Positions 6,290 through 9,991 of a stretch of DNA of 9,991 nucleotides are shown piece by piece. Source of the DNA: an uncultured Dialister sp. (GTDB lineage: Bacteria > Bacillota > Negativicutes > Veillonellales > Dialisteraceae); contig UQRR01000076.1 in NCBI GenBank assembly GCA_900543455.1, positions 1 through 9,991 on the forward strand. Direction: 5' to 3'. How positions within the stretch are numbered: the stretch's first letter is position 1; every line of letters starts with the position of its first letter. The notes under the pieces were generated by a model, which saw only the letters and a list, made by a program, of their open reading frames with translations, was not told the DNA's origin and did no database searches. The position numbers and the translations under genes are program-made.

Positions 6290-6524
6290 TCAGGGGGCGT
6301 GCCGCCCGTTGTTTGGGGATGAAAGATTTACTCGATCGAGAAATTGGAATGAGGAATGAAGGTAGCGGCTTCGCCGCGATCCTTCGGCTCAGGTCGCAGC
6401 TGTTCTGGCATTCGTTATCTCACATACGACGTTTCTCACCGCTCAGGATGACGAAACGGGGCGATGTCCGAAGGTGGTATTTAGTCACTAGTCACTAGTC
6501 ACTAGTCACTAGTCACCAGTCACT
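6290..6524 (+). repeat. Repeat module, first tandem copy, ending in the AGTCACT array
   Basis: No gene here. A GGGCG/CGCCC hairpin (6295-6307) is followed by three phased heptamers (GAAATTG 6340, GAATGAG 6347, GAATGAA 6354) and a GGTAGCGG block. Then come GATCCTTCGGCTCA (6379-6392), CGCTCAGGATGACGAAA (6440-6456) and GGCGATGTCCGAAGGTGG (6459-6476). The module ends in six phased AGTCACT units (6483-6524, the fifth being AGTCACC). The opening GGGGGCGTGCCGCCC and following sequence match the opening of the module at 4125. The same order of blocks is repeated at 6554-6739. Confidence 0.7.
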
Positions 6525-6553
6525 CGAGGTTCCTAATCCCTAGCTACTCAACT

Positions 6554-6739
6554 TGAATGAGAAATGCGAAATGCGAAATGGAGGTGCGGCGCCAGATCCT
6601 TCGACTCAGTTCTCACTGTTCCGCCTTTACATGATCGAACATCCGACATTTCACTCCGCTCAGGATGACGAAATGCGCCGCGGAGTATAAATCATGGCGA
6701 TGCCCGAAGGTGGTATTTAGTCACTAGTCACGAGTCACT
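6554..6739 (+). repeat. Repeat module, second tandem copy
   Basis: Heptamers TGAATGA (6554), GAAATGC (6561, 6568) and GAAATGG (6575) are followed by AGGTGCGGCGCC, AGATCCTTCGACTCA (6594-6608), CCGCTCAGGATGAC (6656-6669) and GCGCCGCGGAGTATAAAT. Then come GGCGATGCCCGAAGGTGGTA (6697-6716) and three AGTCAC(T/G) units (6719-6739). It matches the first copy block by block: the spacing from GATCCTTCG to GCTCAGG is 62 nt in copy one and 63 nt here. Copy one lacks about 22 nt around GCGCCGCGGAGTATAAAT. No gene. Confidence 0.7.
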
Positions 6740-7088
6740 CAGCGCTCTTCATCGCTGCTTTCCCCCTTCCTTTCTCTATCAAATTTATTTATACCACACA
6801 ATAAAAGAAGCCGGAAAAACCAGATTTTCTCGAACTATATAGCAGGCAATGAAAGAAAAGGTGCGTATATCCCGAAAAAAAGAGAAAGTGATTTTATTTA
6901 TTTCATATAAATAAATGATGCAATAAAAACGCAAGAAGCTCGATAATATCGGGGATGCGAATTCTTTGCGTTTCAAAAATACATGATAGGTATCTATCGA
7001 AAGAAGGAAAGGAAGAAAGAGAAAAGCATAGAAACGATAGAGAAACATAGTATATATACCTAAAAACACCCATATACGCTATGTATTT
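6740..7088. other. AT-rich gene-free stretch upstream of the SLC13 promoter
   Basis: No supported gene. Low-complexity A/G-rich runs on the + strand open a 94-codon frame on the - strand (7069 to 6785), but it has a biased composition, no ribosome site and no family resemblance. CATAGTATATAT (7046-7057) and ATATACGCTATG (7072-7083) form an imperfect inverted repeat with a 14-nt centre, ending 6 nt before the -35 box at 7089. This is a reasonable operator candidate for control of the transporter. Confidence 0.4.
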
Positions 7089-7117
7089 TTGAAAAATAGA
7101 AGGATGAGGGCTACAAT
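7089..7117 (+). promoter_or_regulatory. Promoter of the SLC13 transporter gene
   Basis: TTGAAA (7089-7094), a 17-nt spacer and TACAAT (7112-7117), a near-consensus sigma-70 promoter. The predicted start near 7124 leaves a leader of about 238 nt before the ATG at 7362. Confidence 0.65.
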
Positions 7118-7123
7118 AATGAC

Positions 7124-7361
7124 AGGTGCTTGAGAGCATGATCTCTCAAATGTGAGCCCGCCCCAGGGGCTGTTACAAAGGAGGATAGCGGTTGGTTTGG
7201 GAAACTCGTTTCGGAAATGAACGAATTCGCTGAAAACAGCACTAATCATTTTCCTTTTACAATTGCATAGTGAATTCATATTCATCTCCGAATATCCTGT
7301 GAAGAATTCTAACCGCACCACCAGAGTTTTTTACAAAACAAAACATAGGAAGGTGAAAATT
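7124..7361 (+). promoter_or_regulatory. Long structured 5' leader of the SLC13 gene, candidate cis-regulatory RNA
   Basis: Several hairpins follow the predicted start: TTGAGAG/CTCTCAA (7130-7149), AGCCC/GGGCT (7155-7171), TCGTTTC/GAACGA with a one-base bulge (7206-7224) and GCTG-AAAA-CAGC (7229-7240). A strong AAAGGAGG at 7177-7184 is not the ribosome site of the transporter. It precedes a 13-codon TTG-start frame at 7192-7233 (MVWETRFGNERIR) by 7 nt, and its AAAGGA is complementary to TCCTTT at 7252-7257. I do not recognise a known riboswitch class. The leader could be a leader-peptide or ligand-sensing device. Confidence 0.4.
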
Positions 7362-8654
7362 ATGGATCCAGCTATTATCACGCTGTGCGTCCTGGCTGTA
7401 GCAGCATTTCTCTTCATCACTGAACTGATTCCGCTGGCTGTTACCGCTATGGCAGCATGTACCATGCTTGGGATTCTCGGCGTACTCCCGTCTAAAGCAG
7501 TATATGCAGGTCTTTCCAACTCCACCGTCGTTCTCTTCGGCGGTATGTTCGTCATCGGCGCTGCTATGTTTAAGACCGGCCTTGCTGAAGCTATCGGCAT
7601 TGCCGTTGTTAAAAAAGCAGGCACCAATGAAATCCCGCTGATGGCAGCTATCATGATCGTTACCATCGTGCTGTCCTCTGTATCCTCCAACACAGGTACA
7701 GTCGCATGCCTGATGCCAGTTATCATCGGTATCTGCCAGGCTGCAAAGATTCCTGCTTCCAAGGAACTGATGCCGCTGGCTATCGCCGCTAACGTCGGCG
7801 GTACCATCACCATGATCGGTACTCCGCCAAACGTTATCGTTACCGGCGCGCTCACCACCGCTGGTCTTCCGACCTTCGGATTCTTTGAATTCGCGGCTAT
7901 CGGTATCCCGCTGTCCCTCGTCATCACTGTCTACACCCTCTTCATCGGCCGTCACATGATCGCTGCAAAATCTGCCGGCGCCATGGACGAAGAAGCTCTC
8001 AAGGCTGCTAAAGAAGAAGCTGGCGGCGGCGGTGATGCTCCGAAGAGCAAAACCAAAATGTGGATCTCCGGTCTTATCCTGATCGGCGTTGTTCTCTGCA
8101 TGGCTCTCAACCTGAAGACTGTTCCGCTGCACACCGCAGCAGTCACCGGTGCTATCCTTTGCGTCATCACCGGCTGCCTGAAGGAAAAAGAAGCTTACGC
8201 TGGCATCGACTGGGTCACCATTTTCCTCTTCGCTGGTATGCTTTCCGTAGCATCTGCTATGGAAAAGACCGGCGCTGGCAAAATGATCGCTGACACCGTC
8301 GTAAACGCTATGGGCTCGAACCCGAACCCATACGTCCTGACCGGCGTACTGTTCCTCATCTCCAACGTCCTCACCCAGTTCATGTCGAACACTGCATCCG
8401 CAGCACTGCTTGCCCCCATTGGTATTTCTATCGCACAGTCCATCGGCGCTGACCCGAAACCGGTTCTGATGGCACTTGGTATTGCCGCATCCTGCGCATT
8501 CGCTACCCCGATGGCTACTCCGCCAAACACCCTCGTTCTTGGACCTGGCAACTTCTCCTTCAACGACTATGCTAAAGTCGGTGTACCGATGTGCGTCATT
8601 TCTCTCATTGTCTGCCTCATCGTCATCCCGATCGTATGGCCATTCGGCATGTAA
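7362..8654 (+). CDS. SLC13/DASS family sodium-coupled anion (dicarboxylate) transporter
   Basis: A 430-aa inner-membrane symporter of the divalent anion:Na+ family (VcINDY fold, two inverted halves). Each half keeps the diagnostic pair of motifs: SNT at 109-111 with TPPN at 154-157, and SNT at 342-344 with TPPN at 386-389. In this family they bind Na+ and the substrate carboxylates. A charged, glycine-rich loop (about 203-232, with GGGG at 221-224) joins the halves. The start at 7362 follows GGAAGGTG (7348-7355); a TTG frame from 7263 adds 33 residues without a ribosome site and is rejected. Codon use is markedly more restricted (ATC, GGC/GGT, CCG, GCA/GCT) than in the NSS genes, suggesting high expression. 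Lying just upstream of a Na+-pump decarboxylase, it probably imports succinate or a related C4-dicarboxylate. Citrate or sulfate-type substrates remain possible. Confidence 0.9.
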   Translation: MDPAIITLCVLAVAAFLFITELIPLAVTAMAACTMLGILGVLPSKAVYAGLSNSTVVLFGGMFVIGAAMFKTGLAEAIGIAVVKKAGTNEIPLMAAIMIVTIVLSSVSSNTGTVACLMPVIIGICQAAKIPASKELMPLAIAANVGGTITMIGTPPNVIVTGALTTAGLPTFGFFEFAAIGIPLSLVITVYTLFIGRHMIAAKSAGAMDEEALKAAKEEAGGGGDAPKSKTKMWISGLILIGVVLCMALNLKTVPLHTAAVTGAILCVITGCLKEKEAYAGIDWVTIFLFAGMLSVASAMEKTGAGKMIADTVVNAMGSNPNPYVLTGVLFLISNVLTQFMSNTASAALLAPIGISIAQSIGADPKPVLMALGIAASCAFATPMATPPNTLVLGPGNFSFNDYAKVGVPMCVISLIVCLIVIPIVWPFGM

Positions 8655-8682
8655 TCTGAGAAATCACTAACAAAAAATGGAA

Positions 8683-8721
8683 TTTTTCGCCGCTCCCGCG
8701 CAAAGTGGGTGCGGCGGGAAA
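8683..8721 (+). other. Hairpin after the SLC13 gene
   Basis: TTTTTCGCCGC (8683-8693) pairs with GCGGCGGGAAA (8711-8721), 11 bp with two G-U pairs, and an inner CCC/GGG. No T-run follows it on the + strand, so it is not a classic terminator. It may be a processing or stability hairpin allowing partial read-through to the decarboxylase genes. Confidence 0.4.
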
Positions 8722-8754
8722 TCTATTTGCATTTCTGAAGTTTTGAAATACCGC

Positions 8755-8800
8755 GCGTGACGGTCTCACGCAGCGACCCCTGAGAAGGATGTCCTTCTCA
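8755..8800 (+). promoter_or_regulatory. Two leader hairpins before the mini OadG gene
   Basis: GCGTGA/TCACGC (8755-8771) and TGAGAAGG-ATGT-CCTTCTCA (8781-8800, perfect 8-bp stem) lie just upstream of the AAAGGTGG ribosome site (8808-8815). The second would end 7 nt before it, where it could tune ribosome access or protect the mRNA 5' end. No convincing promoter was found at 8655-8750. Confidence 0.4.
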
Positions 8801-8825
8801 CTTATAGAAAGGTGGATTTAACTCT

Positions 8826-8954
8826 ATGGAAACTCCGGGCCCGCTTTCTATCTGCCTCACGAACATGGTTATCGTGTTCGGCGTGCTGATTTTCCTGGCT
8901 TGCGTCATCCAGCTGATTCACATCGTGGATCCGACCAAAGGAAAGAAGAAATAA
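8826..8954 (+). CDS. OadG-related small subunit of a Na+-translocating decarboxylase
   Basis: A 42-aa protein. One membrane helix (about residues 14-33, NMVIVFGVLIFLACVIQLIH) is preceded by a short N-terminus and followed by a basic tail ending DPTKGKKK. This matches the membrane part of OadG/MmdD-type gamma or delta subunits, which hold the decarboxylase complex together at the membrane. The Ala/Pro-rich linker and C-terminal domain of full-length OadG are absent, so it is a minimal form comparable to the small MmdE-type or OadG-related subunits. AAAGGTGG (8808-8815) lies 10 nt before the ATG. The gene is followed after 189 nt by the beta subunit, and the two are probably co-transcribed. Identification rests on the single helix plus context, so it is good but not certain. 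Confidence 0.8.
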   Translation: METPGPLSICLTNMVIVFGVLIFLACVIQLIHIVDPTKGKKK

Positions 8955-8981
8955 GAATTAGATTACTTTAGAGTCAATCAG

Positions 8982-8996
8982 GGAATTGGCAATTCC
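8982..8996. repeat. 15-bp perfect palindrome
   Basis: GGAATTG-G-CAATTCC is a perfect dyad 27 nt after the mini OadG stop codon. Weaker symmetry (CAAT...ATTG) extends it outward to about 8975-9002. It could be a protein-binding site or a small hairpin. It directly abuts the larger palindrome at 9002-9070. Confidence 0.5.
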
Positions 8997-9001
8997 TCAT
9001 T

Positions 9002-9070
9002 GGTTCAAGGTTCAGGGTTCAAGGTTCAAGTGACCTCGCATCCTGAACCCCGAACCCTGAACCTTGAACC
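9002..9070. repeat. 27-bp inverted repeat made of GGTTCA-type heptamers inside the decarboxylase cluster
   Basis: The left arm (9002-9028, starting GGTTCAAGGTTCAGGG) and the right arm (9044-9070, ending CTTGAACC) are complementary at 25 of 27 positions around a 15-nt loop. Both arms are built from the 7-bp GG(G/A)TTCA unit used at 4060-4115. In RNA this is a very stable stem between the mini OadG and beta-subunit genes. No T-run follows, so simple termination is unlikely. It is placed to act as an mRNA processing or stability element that sets the subunit ratio. Confidence 0.85.
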
Positions 9071-9143
9071 CTTGACACAAGTCTTGCATCCCAGCTGACT
9101 CAGAACCATTACCCACTAAACTATCCATCTAGGAGGAAACAAC

Positions 9144-9991
9144 ATGGACGGCTTTATGAGAGCTCTCGTTTCCGTATGGACCGATTCCGGCTTTGCCCAC
9201 CTCTCCATCGAAAACGTAATTATGATCGGCGTAGGTCTCGTACTTCTGTACCTCGCTATCGCAAAACAGTATGAACCACTGCTTCTTCTGCCAATCGCAT
9301 TCGGCGACATCATGGCAAACTTCCCGAACACCGGATTCGAAGACGAAATGGGCGTCATGATGGCCATCGGCTTCGGTATCAAATACGAAATCTTCCCGCC
9401 GCTGATTTTCATGGGCGTAGGCGCTATGACCGACTTTGGTCCGCTCATCGCTAACCCGAAGACCATGCTTCTTGGCGCAGCAGCTCAGATCGGCGTATTC
9501 GTAGCCCTCGCAGGTGCTATGGTTCTCGGCTTCACCGCACCGCAGGCAGCAGCTATCGGCATCATCGGTGGTGCTGACGGCCCGACCGCGATCTACCTGT
9601 CCTCCAAACTGGCTCCGGAACTTCTGGGCGCTATCGCAGTAGCAGCATACTCCTACATGTCCCTGGTACCGCTGATCCAGCCACCGATCATGAAACTGTG
9701 CACCACCAAAGAACAGCGTAAGATCAAAATGACCACCCTTCGTCCTGTTACCCACTTCGAAAAGGTCATGTTCCCGATCGTCGTATCCATCGTCGTATCC
9801 CTGCTTCTGCCACCGGTAGCAGCACTGATGGGCTGCCTGTGCCTCGGCAACCTGTTTGAAGTATCCGGCGTCACCGGCCGTCTGTCCGACACCGCACAGA
9901 ACGCACTCTGCAACATCGTCACCATCTTCCTGGCAACCGGCACAGGTCTTACCATGACCGGCGACAAATTCCTCCGTATCCAGACCATCGA
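9144..9991 (+). CDS. Na+-translocating decarboxylase beta subunit (OadB/MmdB/GcdB family), 3' end outside window
   Basis: The first 282 residues are present; family members usually have about 370-430. The protein is the integral-membrane ion channel of biotin-dependent Na+ pumps: it decarboxylates carboxybiotin and exports Na+. Family hallmarks are TDFGPLIANP (96-105), GGADGPTAIYLSSKLAP (142-158), AVAAYSYMSLVPLIQPPIM (165-183) and GNLFEVSGVTGRLSDTAQNA (235-254). D145 corresponds to the essential intramembrane aspartate known from the Klebsiella enzyme. AGGAGG (9131-9136) precedes the ATG by 7 nt, an ideal start. Codon use is strongly biased, as in the SLC13 gene, consistent with abundant expression. 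In Negativicutes the likely partner is methylmalonyl-CoA decarboxylase (mmdB), but oxaloacetate or glutaconyl-CoA decarboxylase cannot be excluded without the alpha subunit. The reading frame is open to the window edge. Confidence 0.95.
   Translation, partial: MDGFMRALVSVWTDSGFAHLSIENVIMIGVGLVLLYLAIAKQYEPLLLLPIAFGDIMANFPNTGFEDEMGVMMAIGFGIKYEIFPPLIFMGVGAMTDFGPLIANPKTMLLGAAAQIGVFVALAGAMVLGFTAPQAAAIGIIGGADGPTAIYLSSKLAPELLGAIAVAAYSYMSLVPLIQPPIMKLCTTKEQRKIKMTTLRPVTHFEKVMFPIVVSIVVSLLLPPVAALMGCLCLGNLFEVSGVTGRLSDTAQNALCNIVTIFLATGTGLTMTGDKFLRIQTI

Noticed and set aside
6259..6498. 79-codon + strand frame through the repeat modules
   Set aside because: It lies wholly within a terminator tail and the tandem repeat modules, and its content is repeat translation.
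6785..7069. 94-codon frame on the - strand
   Set aside because: It is rich in Phe, Ile, Tyr and Leu from an AT-rich, A/G-biased stretch, has no ribosome site and no family pattern. It is probably spurious.
7263..7361. TTG-initiated 33-residue extension of the SLC13 protein
   Set aside because: No ribosome site precedes 7263, the added sequence is not hydrophobic or family-like, and GGAAGGTG directly precedes the ATG at 7362.
8683..8721. Intrinsic terminator after the SLC13 gene
   Set aside because: The hairpin is good but is followed by AATCTATTT and not a T-run. The T-run lies in its 5' arm, so it is listed only as a hairpin.
9072..9077. Perfect TTGACA as a promoter for the beta subunit
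   Set aside because: No acceptable -10 hexamer lies 16-18 nt downstream (the sequence there is around CTGACT), so a promoter cannot be supported by eye.

Overview
The window looks like chromosome from a Negativicute (Veillonellaceae), most likely a Dialister-like bacterium. This is inferred from moderate GC with Shine-Dalgarno starts of the AGGAGG type, from a Na+-translocating decarboxylase beta subunit beside a mini OadG-type subunit and a dicarboxylate-type carrier, and from intergenic spaces crowded with short repeats. The genus is a guess; the family-level assignment is moderately safe. All seven complete genes, and the one cut by the right edge, lie on the + strand.

Layout. Positions 1-386 hold no gene, only a hairpin repeat and a good promoter (326-354). 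Two tandem paralogous neurotransmitter:sodium symporters (NSS/SNF, LeuT fold, 451 aa each) lie at 387-1742 and 2182-3537. Between them are a 159-bp palindromic MITE-like element, an inverted pair of a 29-bp dispersed repeat and a heptamer array. A strong terminator (3608-3641) closes the block. Next come a small two-helix membrane protein with a basic coiled tail (3762-4019), a six-helix Pr6Pr-like membrane protein (4498-5172) and a membrane-anchored protein with a bacterial PH-like domain (5459-6223), each with its own signals. A long gene-free stretch (6224-7361) follows: tandem repeat modules, an AT-rich stretch, a promoter and a structured leader of about 240 nt. It leads to an SLC13/DASS sodium-dicarboxylate-type transporter (7362-8654). 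The window ends with a 42-aa OadG-like subunit (8826-8954) and the first 282 residues of an OadB/MmdB/GcdB beta subunit (9144 to the edge).

How the genes fit together. Na+ coupling is the common theme. The decarboxylase beta subunit exports Na+ using decarboxylation energy. The SLC13 carrier (probably C4-dicarboxylate) and the two NSS amino-acid carriers would spend that gradient on uptake. If the decarboxylase is methylmalonyl-CoA decarboxylase, the SLC13 plus decarboxylase pair would be a succinate-import, propionate-forming energy module. That is inference; no alpha or biotin subunit is inside the window.

The most unusual feature is intergenic. Several gaps carry tandem arrays with a strict 7-bp period but different unit sequences (GGGTTCA, AGTCACT, GAAATGC, a GAnnTCT type, TGAGGAG/AACTCCT). 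They recur as boundaries or centres of related hairpin modules sharing blocks such as GGTGCGGCGC, GCGCCGCGAAGTATAAAT and GGCGATGCCCG. One 27-bp palindrome built of such units sits between the two decarboxylase genes, and a 9-bp array supplies the -35 hexamer of a promoter.
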